Positions 46,234 to 54,630 are shown, counted from the stretch's first letter. The stretch: DNA of 64,000 nt from Mucilaginibacter gracilis (GCF_003633615.1 NZ_RBKU01000001.1:2852001-2916000); one strand, 5' to 3'. Numbers and translations are program-made. The notes: a model not told the origin generated them from the letters alone.

Positions 46234-46622
46234 TGTTTAAACTAAGCCGGATACATCATATTTCTATAATTTGTTCGGACTATGCAGTGTCTAAACATTT
46301 TTATACCGTTATATTAAGCCTCGAAATTGTTCGGGAGGTGTACCGGGAAGCGCGGCAGTCGTACAAGTTGGATCTGATGGTTGGCGATCAATATCAAATT
46401 GAATTATTCTCTTTTCCGCATCCGCCGGCAAGGCCTTCAAAGCCCGAGGCTTTAGGTTTAAGGCACCTGGCGTTTGAGGTTGACGATGTAGCCGCCACAG
46501 TTAAATATTTAGAACAGCAAGGTGTTGTAGTTGAACCGATAAGGATTGATGAATTTACCGGCAAACAATTTACCTTTTTTACCGACCCGGATGGCTTGCC
46601 ACTGGAACTGGTTGAAAAGTAG
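46233..46622 (+). CDS. VOC/glyoxalase-family protein
   Basis: This 129-residue protein has one VOC domain. It opens [20 protein letters not shown] (metal-ligand His near residue 8) and carries LGLRHLAFEVDDVAATVKYL (second His) and FFTDPDGLPLELVEK, the terminal Glu ligand. It matches the YaeR-like single-domain branch. The start overlaps the purL stop by one base, so it is coupled to purL. The reaction is not known; glyoxalase or dioxygenase-like activity is possible but not shown. Confidence 0.9.
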   Translation: MFKLSRIHHISIICSDYAVSKHFYTVILSLEIVREVYREARQSYKLDLMVGDQYQIELFSFPHPPARPSKPEALGLRHLAFEVDDVAATVKYLEQQGVVVEPIRIDEFTGKQFTFFTDPDGLPLELVEK

Positions 46623-46709
46623 GGCGTTAGTATGGGATTGTATAGCGGTTAATGCTTGGCGCAGAAGATTTCTCCTCCATAGCAATGGCATTAGCTTTTA
46701 TTTGTTTAT

Positions 46710-46804
46710 GTCATTGCGAGGAACGAAGCAACCGCACGGAGACATATTCGCCCCGCAAACTTCGCTGCTCTACGTGCGGTTGCCACGCTATCGCTCGCAA
46801 TGAC
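46710..46804. repeat. REP-like palindromic element (GTCATTGCGAG family)
   Basis: The 95-bp element begins GTCATTGCGAG and ends CTCGCAATGAC, exact complements. It contains inner arms AACCGCACG (46730-46738) and CGTGCGGTT (46773-46781), so it folds as a nested cruciform. The GTCATTGCGAGGAACGAAGC start is a motif I recognise from a widespread class of short palindromic repeats in several bacterial phyla. It occupies most of the gap between the VOC gene and trmN6. Confidence 0.88.
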
Positions 46805-46821
46805 AAAAAAATAAAAAGGAC

Positions 46822-47529
46822 TTGCTATTCAAATTCAAACAATTCGAGGTAGAGCAATCGGGCTGCGCCATGAAAATCAATACCGATGGTGTATTGTTGG
46901 GCTGTTTGGCAGGAACAGGGCAGCCCCAAACCATATTGGATATTGGCACCGGTACCGGAGTTATTGCCATGATGATGGCACAGCGGTTTCCGGATGCTAT
47001 AATTGATGCGGTTGAAATTGATACTTCAGCCGCCCAAACCGCTCAAAAAAACTTTAAAGGCTCGGTATTTGCAAACAGGCTTAATGTTTACCCGGTTGGG
47101 TTTGAGGAGTATTTTACAACGTATCCACAAAGCAAGTATAACGTTATTGTATCAAACCCGCCATTCTATATTAATTCGTTAGAGGCAGCAGCAACCAAAA
47201 CAAATTTGGCCAAGCATACCGATGGGTTTTTCTTCGAAACGTTAATTAAGGTAGTTTCTACACACCTAACAAGCAACGGTCTTTGCTGGTTAGTACTGCC
47301 CATTTCTACGGCAGTATTGGTTAAGCAACTGTGTTTGCAAAACGGCTTATTTGTGCAGCAGGTTATCGCCATCCAATCCTTCGCCCATAGCGAACCTCAT
47401 CGCCAAATAATTGCCTTTGGTTTAACAGAAACAGAAATAGTGCAGCAGCAGTTTGTTATTTACGATGCACCAAAAGTTTACAGCGGGCAATACCAGCAAT
47501 GTTTAAGAGATTTTTTTACTATCTTTTGA
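46822..47529 (+). CDS. trmN6: tRNA1(Val) adenine-37 N6-methyltransferase-like (TrmN6/YfiC family)
   Basis: The protein has 235 residues using the TTG start at 46822. The leading FKFKQFEVEQSGCAMKINTD GVLLG pattern (Phe-Lys-Gln-Phe through Thr-Asp-Gly) is a conserved family feature, so the internal ATG at 46867 would cut it off. The SAM-binding LDIGTGTGVIAMMMAQRFP and the catalytic NPPF motif (VIVSNPPFYINSLEAA) are clear. These enzymes methylate A37 of tRNA1(Val) using S-adenosylmethionine. Position after a REP element, with a 78-bp gap to the next gene, suggests it is transcribed alone or with the phosphodiesterase. Confidence 0.88.
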   Translation: MLFKFKQFEVEQSGCAMKINTDGVLLGCLAGTGQPQTILDIGTGTGVIAMMMAQRFPDAIIDAVEIDTSAAQTAQKNFKGSVFANRLNVYPVGFEEYFTTYPQSKYNVIVSNPPFYINSLEAAATKTNLAKHTDGFFFETLIKVVSTHLTSNGLCWLVLPISTAVLVKQLCLQNGLFVQQVIAIQSFAHSEPHRQIIAFGLTETEIVQQQFVIYDAPKVYSGQYQQCLRDFFTIF

Positions 47530-47607
47530 GCAAATGTTATTTTGCGCCGGGTTTAATGCACTAAAAATTGAGCTTAACAACCCAATAGTACACTTCCGAA
47601 ATTTGAC

Positions 47608-48099
47608 ATGACGAAAATTGGCCTTTTATCCGATACGCACGGCTATCTTGACGATGCTGTTTTTAAACATTTTGATAGTGTTGACGAAATATGGCACGCC
47701 GGCGATTTTGGCACCATAGAACTTGCCGATCAACTTGCTGCTTTTAAGCCTCTGCGTGGTGTTTTTGGCAATATTGATGATAAGGATATTCGCTTGCAGT
47801 ACCCCGAAGACCTGCGTTTTAATTGTGAAAATGTAGATGTATGGATGACGCACATTGGCGGTTATCCGGATAAATACAGCCCGCGCGTAAAGCGTACTAT
47901 TTACACTAAGCCACCCGCTTTGTTTATAACGGGGCACTCGCATATATTAAAAGTTATTTTTGATAAAAAAATTAATTGCTTGCACCTAAACCCCGGTGCA
48001 GCAGGCAAACAAGGATGGCACAGGATGCAAACTTTGATGCGTTTTTGCATAACTGACGAAAAAATTCATACCTTAGAGGTGATAGAATTAATTAAATAA
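47608..48099 (+). CDS. YfcE-family metallophosphoesterase
   Basis: This 163-residue protein has all the metal-binding elements of the MJ0936/YfcE branch of calcineurin-like phosphoesterases: GLLSDTHGYLDD (Asp-x-His), WHAGDFG (Gly-Asp), GVFGNIDDKD (Gly-Asn), and LFITGHSHILKV (Gly-His-x-His). Substrates in the family are small phosphodiesters such as cyclic nucleotides. It lies 24 bp upstream of fbp, so they may be co-transcribed. Confidence 0.9.
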   Translation: MTKIGLLSDTHGYLDDAVFKHFDSVDEIWHAGDFGTIELADQLAAFKPLRGVFGNIDDKDIRLQYPEDLRFNCENVDVWMTHIGGYPDKYSPRVKRTIYTKPPALFITGHSHILKVIFDKKINCLHLNPGAAGKQGWHRMQTLMRFCITDEKIHTLEVIELIK

Positions 48100-48123
48100 T
48101 ATTGTAAAAAATACACTAAGTAT

Positions 48124-49173
48124 ATGACAGCACTAACTACTTTGGGCCAATTTATAATTGAAAAACAGGCAGATTTTCCGTACGCTAAAGGTGAGTTATC
48201 GCGTTTATTGCGTGATATTGGCATAGCTGCAAAAATTGTGAACCGCGAGGTTAACAAAGCCGGTTTGATGGATATATTGGGCGATGCAGGTAGTATTAAT
48301 ATACAAGGCGAATCGCAAAAAAAGCTGGATGTATTTGCTAATGAGCAGTTTATATCGGCTTTAAAGAGCGGTGGCGAGTGTTGCGTAGTGGTTTCGGAAG
48401 AAAACGATGAGTATTTATATATCGATTCGGAAATATCAAAAGATGCCAAGTACATTGTAGCGATGGACCCGTTGGACGGATCGTCTAACATTGATGTGAA
48501 CGTGAGTGTGGGTACAATATTCTCCATCTTCCGTCGCAAGTCAAAGGCTGGTGAAGCCACTATGGAAGATGCATTGCAAAAAGGGATTGACCAGGTAGCT
48601 GCCGGTTATATAATTTACGGCTCATCTACCATGTTGGTTTATACTACGGGCAAAGGCGTTAATGGTTTTACGCTCGATCCGTCGATAGGGGAGTTTTGCT
48701 TATCGCACCCTAACATGACCATACCCGAAGATGGTTATATTTACTCTATTAACGAAGGTTATTATACCCATTTCCCGGATGGGGTTAAAAAATATATAAA
48801 ATATTGCCAGGTAGAAGATGTGGCAACGCAACGGCCATATACATCGCGCTATACCGGATCGATGGTGGCCGATTTACACCGTAACATGATTAAGGGCGGA
48901 ATATTTATTTACCCCATTACCGCGCAGGCGCCCAATGGTAAATTGCGTTTGGTGTACGAGTGCAACCCTATGGCCTTTATTATTGAACAGGCCGGAGGTT
49001 TTGCCTCAAACGGTTATCAGCGTATTTTAACATTGGACGTTACCGAACTACACCAACGTTCTGCAATATTTATTGGCTCGGCCAATATGGTTAAACAGGC
49101 CGAAGAAATGATGAAATGCTTTTCGCCACAGGTAACTAAAAAGTCGTTTGAGGGCGTGGTGAATATTCAGTAA
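48124..49173 (+). CDS. fbp: Class I fructose-1,6-bisphosphatase
   Basis: This 349-residue protein dephosphorylates fructose-1,6-bisphosphate in gluconeogenesis. Metal-binding residues are in [12 protein letters not shown] and [20 protein letters not shown]. Substrate contacts include [20 protein letters not shown] and [17 protein letters not shown]. The length is typical for class I. A small two-helix protein gene follows 24 bp downstream and may share its transcript. Confidence 0.97.
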   Translation: MTALTTLGQFIIEKQADFPYAKGELSRLLRDIGIAAKIVNREVNKAGLMDILGDAGSINIQGESQKKLDVFANEQFISALKSGGECCVVVSEENDEYLYIDSEISKDAKYIVAMDPLDGSSNIDVNVSVGTIFSIFRRKSKAGEATMEDALQKGIDQVAAGYIIYGSSTMLVYTTGKGVNGFTLDPSIGEFCLSHPNMTIPEDGYIYSINEGYYTHFPDGVKKYIKYCQVEDVATQRPYTSRYTGSMVADLHRNMIKGGIFIYPITAQAPNGKLRLVYECNPMAFIIEQAGGFASNGYQRILTLDVTELHQRSAIFIGSANMVKQAEEMMKCFSPQVTKKSFEGVVNIQ

Positions 49174-49196
49174 ATTTTTATCAATCCCTAATAAGA

Positions 49197-49376
49197 ATGA
49201 ATAAGACAAAGATATTCCGGCTTTTATTGCCAGTTGGGTTATTTGTGCTTGCGTGTAGTTTTATTTTAATTCACTATTTACCCATTCCCGATTTTGCATC
49301 GGGAATGTTGGTAGGCTTCCCTTTAGCTTTAATGATAGCGGGTTTAGTAAAAGGTAATTATATAAAAGCTATCTGA
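49197..49376 (+). CDS. Small two-helix membrane protein, 59 residues
   Basis: Starting at ATG 49197, 24 bp after fbp, this frame encodes MNKTKIFRLLLPVGLFVLAC followed by SFILIHYLPIPDF and then MLVGFPLALMIAGLV. Two membrane helices at about residues 8-29 and 39-52 are predicted. It ends two bases before the convergent rnhA stop. The tidy arrangement of signal-like start and two hydrophobic blocks supports a real gene. Function unknown. Confidence 0.55.
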   Translation: MNKTKIFRLLLPVGLFVLACSFILIHYLPIPDFASGMLVGFPLALMIAGLVKGNYIKAI

Positions 49377-49378
49377 AA

Positions 49379-49846
49379 TTAAAGAAGACTGCCTTTAGCT
49401 GCTTCCGCTTCAAAAACGCTATCTATCAAAAGGGTTTTTTGCTTTCCTGCAGCAACTGCAAGTACATCGCAACGCTCGTTTTCGGGGTGCCCGTTATGGC
49501 CGCGTACCCATACAAACTTCACCTGGTGTATTTTGCTAAGTTCTAAAAAACGCAGCCAAAGGTCTTTGTTCTTTTTATCCTTAAAGTTTTTTTGTACCCA
49601 GCCGTAAAGCCATTTTTTTTCAACAGGTTCGATAACGTACTTTGAATCGGAAAAAATGGTGACCTGCTGTGGCGATTTTAGCGCCTCTAAGCCTTTAATA
49701 ACTGCAAGTAGCTCCATACGGTTATTGGTGGTTTTACGGAAGCCCTCTGATAGCTCTTTATAATGATTGCCCGAACGCAATATTACGCCATACCCGCCCG
49801 GGCCCGGGTTACCGCTTGATGCCCCGTCTGTAAAAATCTCCACCAT
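49379..49846 (-). CDS. rnhA: Ribonuclease HI
   Basis: This 155-residue protein cleaves the RNA strand of RNA-DNA hybrids in replication and repair. All four catalytic carboxylates are visible: Asp7 in [18 protein letters not shown], Glu in [15 protein letters not shown], Asp in [10 protein letters not shown] and Asp in [12 protein letters not shown]. Its start codon is followed upstream, after 6 bp, by a 118-bp perfect octamer array (49853-49970), so its leader or promoter is made of that repeat. It is convergent with the small membrane-protein gene. Confidence 0.96.
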   Translation of the reverse strand: MVEIFTDGASSGNPGPGGYGVILRSGNHYKELSEGFRKTTNNRMELLAVIKGLEALKSPQQVTIFSDSKYVIEPVEKKWLYGWVQKNFKDKKNKDLWLRFLELSKIHQVKFVWVRGHNGHPENERCDVLAVAAGKQKTLLIDSVFEAEAAKGSLL

Positions 49847-49852
49847 GTATTA

Positions 49853-49970
49853 GTTATTGAGTTATTGAGTTATTGAGTTATTGAGTTATTGAGTTATTGA
49901 GTTATTGAGTTATTGAGTTATTGAGTTATTGAGTTATTGAGTTATTGAGTTATTGAGTTATTGAGTTATT
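49853..49970. repeat. Perfect 8-bp tandem array upstream of rnhA
   Basis: GTTATTGA repeats without interruption 14 and three quarters times (49853-49970), with no mismatch. On the rnhA strand the unit reads TCAATAAC. It begins 6 bp before the rnhA start. As a perfect simple repeat with 8-bp units, slippage would change promoter spacing or leader length. The unit (as GAGTTATT) resembles the GAGTGATT units in the 10741-10821 element. Confidence 0.95.
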
Positions 49971-50087
49971 TTTTTGACCTGCTAAGTTGATGATAATGAT
50001 TTGGAATGGAAAGCAATATATTAACAGAGTTTGGTAGCAAAGCTTAAAGTCTCCCCAATCGGGGGAGATTTAGAGGGGGCTGTTTTT

Positions 50088-52187
50088 TTAACGTAGTTTT
50101 TTACCTTTTAACCTTAGCGAATTGCCAATAACAACCACATCCGAAAAAGCCATAGCAAATGCGCCTAACATAGGGTTTAGTAGCCCAATTGCAGCCATTG
50201 GTATAGCTACTATGTTGTAAGCAAAGGCCCAAAACAAATTTTGTTTGATGGTGATAAGCGTGTGTTTACTGATCTGCAAAAATTTAACTACCGAGTGCAG
50301 ATCGGTATTGAGCAAAATAACCCTGGCCGATTGTATGGCTACCTGGCTGGCATCATTCATAGAAACGCCAACGTCAGCCTGGGTTAGGGCGGGGGCATCA
50401 TTAATGCCATCACCTATCATCACGGTTTTGCCTTTTTGTTTGTATAAATCAATAATAGATAACTTTTGTTCGGGCAGTTTTTCAGCATGTATTTCGGTAA
50501 TGCCAATAGCATCTGCAACCTGTATGCATTTACTTTTTCTGTCGCCGCTTAACAGTACCGGGATGATATTCATTTTTTTGAGTTGGGTTATTAACTCCTT
50601 TGCATCCGGTTTTATTTCATCTTCGATGGATATTTGCGCCAATAACTGTTGGTTTTGGTACAAAAAGAGGTTAAAGTCGGCACCATTATCGGCTTTATTA
50701 CTTTTCAGTCCCGAACCCAGAAAATAATTATTGCCTTCAATATCTTCGGCACGCATACCCAGGCCCTTTTGTTCCGTTACAGATTTTAGGATAACCTTTT
50801 TTAGCGGGAGCGATTTTAATTCGCGTACTAACGATTGGGCAATAGGATGGTTGGATCGTTCTTCGATAGAAAAGATCAGGCCCCTTATTTTTTCAATATC
50901 ATCAATTTCTGTTTTAATTTCCTGTATCCTGAATTTGCCGGTTGTTAACGTGCCCGTTTTATCAAATACAACGTATTTGGTGTTTGCTATAGCTTCGATG
51001 GTATCGCCACCTTTAATGAGTATGCCATTTTTTGCTGCACGGCCCAAACCAACCATAACAGCTGTAGGCGTTGCCAACCCCATAGCACAAGGGCACGATA
51101 TAACCAATACAGCTATGGCATGCATTAACGCTTTTTGGAAGCTTACATCAAACAGCCAATAACTTAGCCCAAACGTTAACAGCGCAACACCTATTACAAC
51201 CGGAACAAATATTGCGGCAACTTTATCGCCCAGTTTTTGTACCGGCGGTTTGGCCGATTGTGCCTTTTTCATGAGCTCAATAATTTGCGAAAGCACCGTA
51301 TTAGAGCCAACTTTGGTAGCTATCATCCGGATGTTTCCATGCTGAACGATGGTACCGCCGATAACAGTACTGTATTTTGTTTTTTCTACCGGGATACTCT
51401 CGCCGGTTAACATAGATTCGTCTATAGCAGCATCTCCCGATAGTACATCCCCGTCAACTGGTACTTTATCGCCCTGGTTTACCTGCAATATATCACCAGG
51501 GCGCACATCCCTGGCACTAATTATCTCGGTTTCGCCATTCAGGATGCGGTTTGCTGTTACCTGCTGTATCTTTACCAGGTCTTTAACGGCAGAGGTGGTT
51601 TGGCTAACAGATCGTTTTTCGAACGCGTTACCTAATAGCACCAGGGTAATTATAGTGGCGCAGGTTTCATAAAAAAGGTAATCGGGGCCAAGGTTTTGTA
51701 TCGTTCCTATTAAACTGTAAATAAACGCCGACGATGAACCCACAAAAATAAGAACATCCATATTGGGCACCCCGCCTTTGATGGAGTTATATGCACTTTT
51801 ACCAAAATGCATGCATCCTAATATAAAAACCGGCAGGCAAAGTATAAGCTGAACAATTGGGTTATGGAAAAAATGCCATGGCAGCACCATATGCAGCAAT
51901 AATGGGATGGTAAAAAAGAGGGAAAACAGAAATTTGTTCTCCACTTTTTCGTAAAAGTGCTCGTTATTGAGGTTTAAATCGTCTACCACTTTAAAACCAA
52001 GCCCTTCAATGTTTTTTATTACTTCGGGTAAAACCGAATCGTCGGTAGTAGAAAATTTTACTTCTTCGCTGGCAAAATCAACAAAAATATTTTGGAAGCC
52101 TTTCTTTTCCAAAAGTTTATGGATAGATAGGGCGCAATTGTTGCAATGCATCCCGGTAACATTAAGTTCAATCATCTGCTCTGCCAT
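50088..52187 (-). CDS. copA: Copper-type P1B ATPase with one heavy-metal-associated domain
   Basis: This 699-residue protein has one N-terminal HMA domain with the metal motif GMHCNNC (Cys15, Cys18), then eight membrane helices. The transmembrane CPC metal site in VISCPCAMGLATPTAVMVGL marks a Cu(I) exporter. LTGES (actuator), DKTGTLTTG (phosphorylated Asp) and GDGINDAPALTQADVGVSM are intact. It pumps copper out of the cytoplasm using ATP. A GGGGGAGA/CTCCCC palindrome (50053-50064) lies between the octamer array and the gene end. No copper chaperone or CsoR/CueR regulator is adjacent. Confidence 0.95.
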   Translation of the reverse strand: MAEQMIELNVTGMHCNNCALSIHKLLEKKGFQNIFVDFASEEVKFSTTDDSVLPEVIKNIEGLGFKVVDDLNLNNEHFYEKVENKFLFSLFFTIPLLLHMVLPWHFFHNPIVQLILCLPVFILGCMHFGKSAYNSIKGGVPNMDVLIFVGSSSAFIYSLIGTIQNLGPDYLFYETCATIITLVLLGNAFEKRSVSQTTSAVKDLVKIQQVTANRILNGETEIISARDVRPGDILQVNQGDKVPVDGDVLSGDAAIDESMLTGESIPVEKTKYSTVIGGTIVQHGNIRMIATKVGSNTVLSQIIELMKKAQSAKPPVQKLGDKVAAIFVPVVIGVALLTFGLSYWLFDVSFQKALMHAIAVLVISCPCAMGLATPTAVMVGLGRAAKNGILIKGGDTIEAIANTKYVVFDKTGTLTTGKFRIQEIKTEIDDIEKIRGLIFSIEERSNHPIAQSLVRELKSLPLKKVILKSVTEQKGLGMRAEDIEGNNYFLGSGLKSNKADNGADFNLFLYQNQQLLAQISIEDEIKPDAKELITQLKKMNIIPVLLSGDRKSKCIQVADAIGITEIHAEKLPEQKLSIIDLYKQKGKTVMIGDGINDAPALTQADVGVSMNDASQVAIQSARVILLNTDLHSVVKFLQISKHTLITIKQNLFWAFAYNIVAIPMAAIGLLNPMLGAFAMAFSDVVVIGNSLRLKGKKLR

Positions 52188-52260
52188 AGTAACAAAGCTA
52201 GCTAATAGTTTAAAATCGTTCTAAATAAAAAAGTAAACTTTATGTAATATTAAAATACAC

Positions 52261-52290
52261 TTGATTTTAGCCAGAAGATTTATACCTTTG
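52261..52290 (+). promoter_or_regulatory. Promoter of tRNA-His
   Basis: TTG (52261-52263) and TACCTTTG (52283-52290) match the -33 and -7 elements of the Bacteroidota housekeeping promoter, with 19 bp between them. The -7 box lies 14 bp from the first tRNA base. Confidence 0.7.
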
Positions 52291-52304
52291 CAATCTCCAA
52301 AACG

Positions 52305-52378
52305 GTAGATGTAGCTCAGTTGGTTAGAGCATCGGTTTGTGGTACCGAGGGTCGTGGGTTCGAGCCCCATCATTTACC
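52305..52378 (+). tRNA. tRNA-His (anticodon GTG)
   Basis: The acceptor arm GTAGATG pairs with CATTTAC (one G-T pair). The D loop has AGCTCAGTTGGTTAGAGC, the anticodon arm TCGGT-TTGTGGT-ACCGA gives GTG, and the T arm has GTGGGTTCGAGCCCCAT. The base before the acceptor is G (52304) and base 73 is C (52378), the G-1:C73 identity pair of bacterial tRNA-His. The CCA end is not encoded beyond CCC. The recombinase gene of the adjacent mobile region ends inside this tRNA (52374-52378). Confidence 0.96.
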
Positions 52379-53900
52379 CTTTATGGGGCAAGGTCTTTAA
52401 AACAGATTTTTGCCCCATTTTTTTTGCCTGTAACTCCTTGTTTTTCACATAGATTACAGACGCAGCCTCGTTCATTTTTGTGGTTCGACATCCCCCCTCA
52501 GAATAAGTCAATTTTTCAGGAAAAAGCATCCCTACTAAGTATCTTTGACCGGCAATGGTCGAATCATCAAAGAACCGATCCAGCATTTCCAGGTTCAAAA
52601 TGGCCTTTTCTGCTATCGGTCGGATATTCAAAAGGTTCGAACTTTGTTCCATAACCGTGTTCAGCTTCGCTTCCAGCCTTACCACCTGTTCACTGGCATC
52701 ATCTTTTACCTTGCGAAATTCCGCCGCATCAATCTCGTCTGATAGCATCAGCTCCCTGGCTTTATCAATTCGGTTGTTTTGCTCATTGATGTGTTGTATT
52801 AATTCTTTGCGTTCTTCTTTTATAGAACGTGTTTGGTTATTGTAGCAGTCCGTCACAGTTTCGACAAATAGTTCTGAGTAACCTTTACGTGGTAAAAACA
52901 GCAGCAGTTCCTCCATAAATGACTTATTGACTTCCTCAGCCCTAAAGCGAACGCCACAGGCAGAACGGCAATGATAATAAACCCTATAAGTGGTGCGGCC
53001 TTTGGAAGCACTGCCGGTTAACATTCTTGGACATTTAGGACATTTCAAAAAGTTGCGCAGTGGCAGATCCTTTGGCGTGGCTATCGCTAATCCATATACT
53101 TTCTTTCTACCATCCAGTACGTCCTGTACTTTGTAGAATAACCCTTCTGAAATCAGCGGTTCGTGTAATGCCTGTACCAGTCTTGCCGGTTCATCTTTAT
53201 ATTCAGCCAGCCTGATCTTTCCGCAGTAAGCGGGGTTTCTTACGCAGGTATAAAAGTTATTTTTGCTGCATTTAATGCCTTTTTCACGCATAGCGTGCAA
53301 TATTTGTTCGCCTGAAAAAATACCTTCACTTAACTGCTCGAATACCCATTTCATTACCGACGCTTCCGGTTCTTTAATAGCAATATACCTGGAACCGTTT
53401 TCGCGCGCCTTGTTTGCATAACCCAATGGGGCTTTACCCATCCATCGTCCCTCTTTCTTGGCCTGCCTGATGCCGAAGAACGTATTCAATCCCCTGCGGT
53501 CATTCTCAATTTCAGGGGTAGTCAGGTAAATGGCCAGCATCATCTTGTTTTCCGGAATACTCATATCCAGAGGCTGCTCGATAGCCTGCGGATCAACACC
53601 CAGTTTTTTCAGTGTGGTGATCATTTGGTAGGCATCCGAAGTATTCCTGCTAAATCTGTCCCATTTGGTAAATAACAATAAGTCTGTTTTGTGCTTGTGT
53701 TTTTTGAGGGTAATGAGCAGTTTTTTCCATTCCGGTCGATTAAAGGTTTTTGCGGAATGATCTTCAAAGATGACATTTCGTACTTTAATGTTCTGCATTT
53801 CACAATACTGTCGGAGTACGTGTTCCTGGCTTCGGGGCGAGTACCCTTTTTGTGCCTGTTCGTCCGTACTTACACGGACATACAAATCTGCGGTTTTCAT
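52374..53900 (-). CDS. Large serine recombinase (integrase)
   Basis: This 508-residue protein starts MKTADLYVRVSTDEQAQKGY; the catalytic Ser of resolvase-family enzymes lies in RVSTDEQ. I chose ATG 53900 because the in-frame ATG at 53948 would add 16 basic residues and overlap the neighbouring gene. LLLFTKWDRFSRNTSDAYQM and the DNA-binding recombinase domain (about 170-290) follow. A zinc ribbon is present (FLKCPKCPRMLTGSASKGR with a following CRSAC pair), and a long coiled-coil region (about 350-440), as in phage-type large serine integrases. It should integrate and excise the element. Its last codons read into the tRNA-His 3' end, whose bases supply the stop. Confidence 0.93.
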   Translation of the reverse strand: MKTADLYVRVSTDEQAQKGYSPRSQEHVLRQYCEMQNIKVRNVIFEDHSAKTFNRPEWKKLLITLKKHKHKTDLLLFTKWDRFSRNTSDAYQMITTLKKLGVDPQAIEQPLDMSIPENKMMLAIYLTTPEIENDRRGLNTFFGIRQAKKEGRWMGKAPLGYANKARENGSRYIAIKEPEASVMKWVFEQLSEGIFSGEQILHAMREKGIKCSKNNFYTCVRNPAYCGKIRLAEYKDEPARLVQALHEPLISEGLFYKVQDVLDGRKKVYGLAIATPKDLPLRNFLKCPKCPRMLTGSASKGRTTYRVYYHCRSACGVRFRAEEVNKSFMEELLLFLPRKGYSELFVETVTDCYNNQTRSIKEERKELIQHINEQNNRIDKARELMLSDEIDAAEFRKVKDDASEQVVRLEAKLNTVMEQSSNLLNIRPIAEKAILNLEMLDRFFDDSTIAGQRYLVGMLFPEKLTYSEGGCRTTKMNEAASVIYVKNKELQAKKMGQKSVLKTLPHKG

Positions 53901-53916
53901 AATTTTTTTCTTTAAT

Positions 53917-54126
53917 TCATAATTTCCTGTTTTTGGGCGAAACGCCATTTTTTTGCCTTGAAACGGTCAAAATGGCTTCCGATACAGACAAGTTACTCAA
54001 TTTATACAGGAAATCCAACATCTGTTCAGCCGTCTCTAAACTGATATGTGTACCATGTTTAGCCAATATTTCCGTTGCTTTTTTCGGTGTTACCGTACGC
54101 TTTTCTTCTCTTAAATAAAGTTGCAT
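53917..54126 (-). CDS. Small protein upstream of the recombinase, 69 residues
   Basis: This short gene lies 16 bp upstream of the recombinase start on the same strand and begins MQLYLREEKRTVTPKKATEI. The sequence is charged and helical, with AKHGTHISLETAEQMLDFLY in the middle; it could be a DNA-binding or recombination-directionality factor. No motif is decisive. Its position, coupled to an integrase, is typical for such factors. Confidence 0.62.
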   Translation of the reverse strand: MQLYLREEKRTVTPKKATEILAKHGTHISLETAEQMLDFLYKLSNLSVSEAILTVSRQKNGVSPKNRKL

Positions 54127-54172
54127 AGCTAAATATTATGGCACCAAAATTCGTATAACACGGCAGTCGTTC

Positions 54173-54228
54173 GTCAGTACTACTGATGGATTTTTTCTGT
54201 GGCATTTTTATTTGTCAGTACTACTGAT
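54173..54228. repeat. Two copies of a 15-bp palindromic site
   Basis: GTCAGTACTACTGAT occurs at 54173-54187 and 54214-54228, 41 bp apart. Its core TCAGTA-C-TACTGA is palindromic. It lies in the divergent gap between the integrase-side genes and the mobilization genes, so it may be an operator or a recombinase binding site. Confidence 0.7.
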
Positions 54229-54279
54229 AAGCAGATTTGATGGCATGGCATCTTTGATCATTCATTAAATGATAAGCCG

Positions 54280-54444
54280 ATGAAAGATCATAAAGACCCA
54301 AATGTAAAAGGCCGTAAATACCACGGCAGCCCTTACCTCAAACTGAAAAAGGTAGGCCAATCTCCCAGGCGGGAAATCAAGCAGCGATTGAGATGCGCGG
54401 TGTCGCTTGGTTATGCAATTCAGTCCGATCCGGCTGCCGGTTAA
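54280..54444 (+). CDS. Small basic protein, 54 residues
   Basis: From ATG 54280 this frame gives MKDHKDPNVKGRKYHGSPYL, then KLKKVGQSPRREIKQRLRCA and VSLGYAIQSDPAAG. It is strongly basic and ends before the candidate oriT. The charge and the position next to mobilization genes suggest a nucleic-acid-binding accessory protein. No family is recognised. Confidence 0.5.
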   Translation: MKDHKDPNVKGRKYHGSPYLKLKKVGQSPRREIKQRLRCAVSLGYAIQSDPAAG

Positions 54445-54497
54445 CCATAATTTAATAACAGTTCATTCGATCATTAACCAAAGTTTTACAGCACTTC

Positions 54498-54576
54498 GGA
54501 AGGCGCTTTTTTGTAGCCCGCGTGGTCTAGGCAAAGATGTATTTTTGCATGCGCAAAAAATCTTTGCCGTCCTTCC
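54498..54576. other. Nested inverted repeat, candidate origin of transfer (oriT)
   Basis: Three arms are nested: GGAAGG (54498-54503) with CCTTCC (54571-54576), GGCAAAGAT (54530-54538) with ATCTTTGCC (54560-54568), and TTTTTGC with GCAAAAA around ATGC (54542-54559). Such a site directly upstream of the relaxosome and relaxase genes is where a nicking origin is expected. The nick position cannot be fixed from sequence. Confidence 0.6.
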
Positions 54577-54630
54577 GGCCGGGGCATCACTCGGAACTCG
54601 TGCTGCCTGAACTTTATATAAGTGAAGTGT

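Noticed and set aside
49853..49970. CRISPR-like regular repeat
   Set aside because: The unit is only 8 bp and there are no spacers, so it is a simple tandem repeat.
54407..54610. Open frame across the candidate oriT
   Set aside because: It has no family resemblance, overlaps the nested inverted repeat, and its composition looks non-coding.
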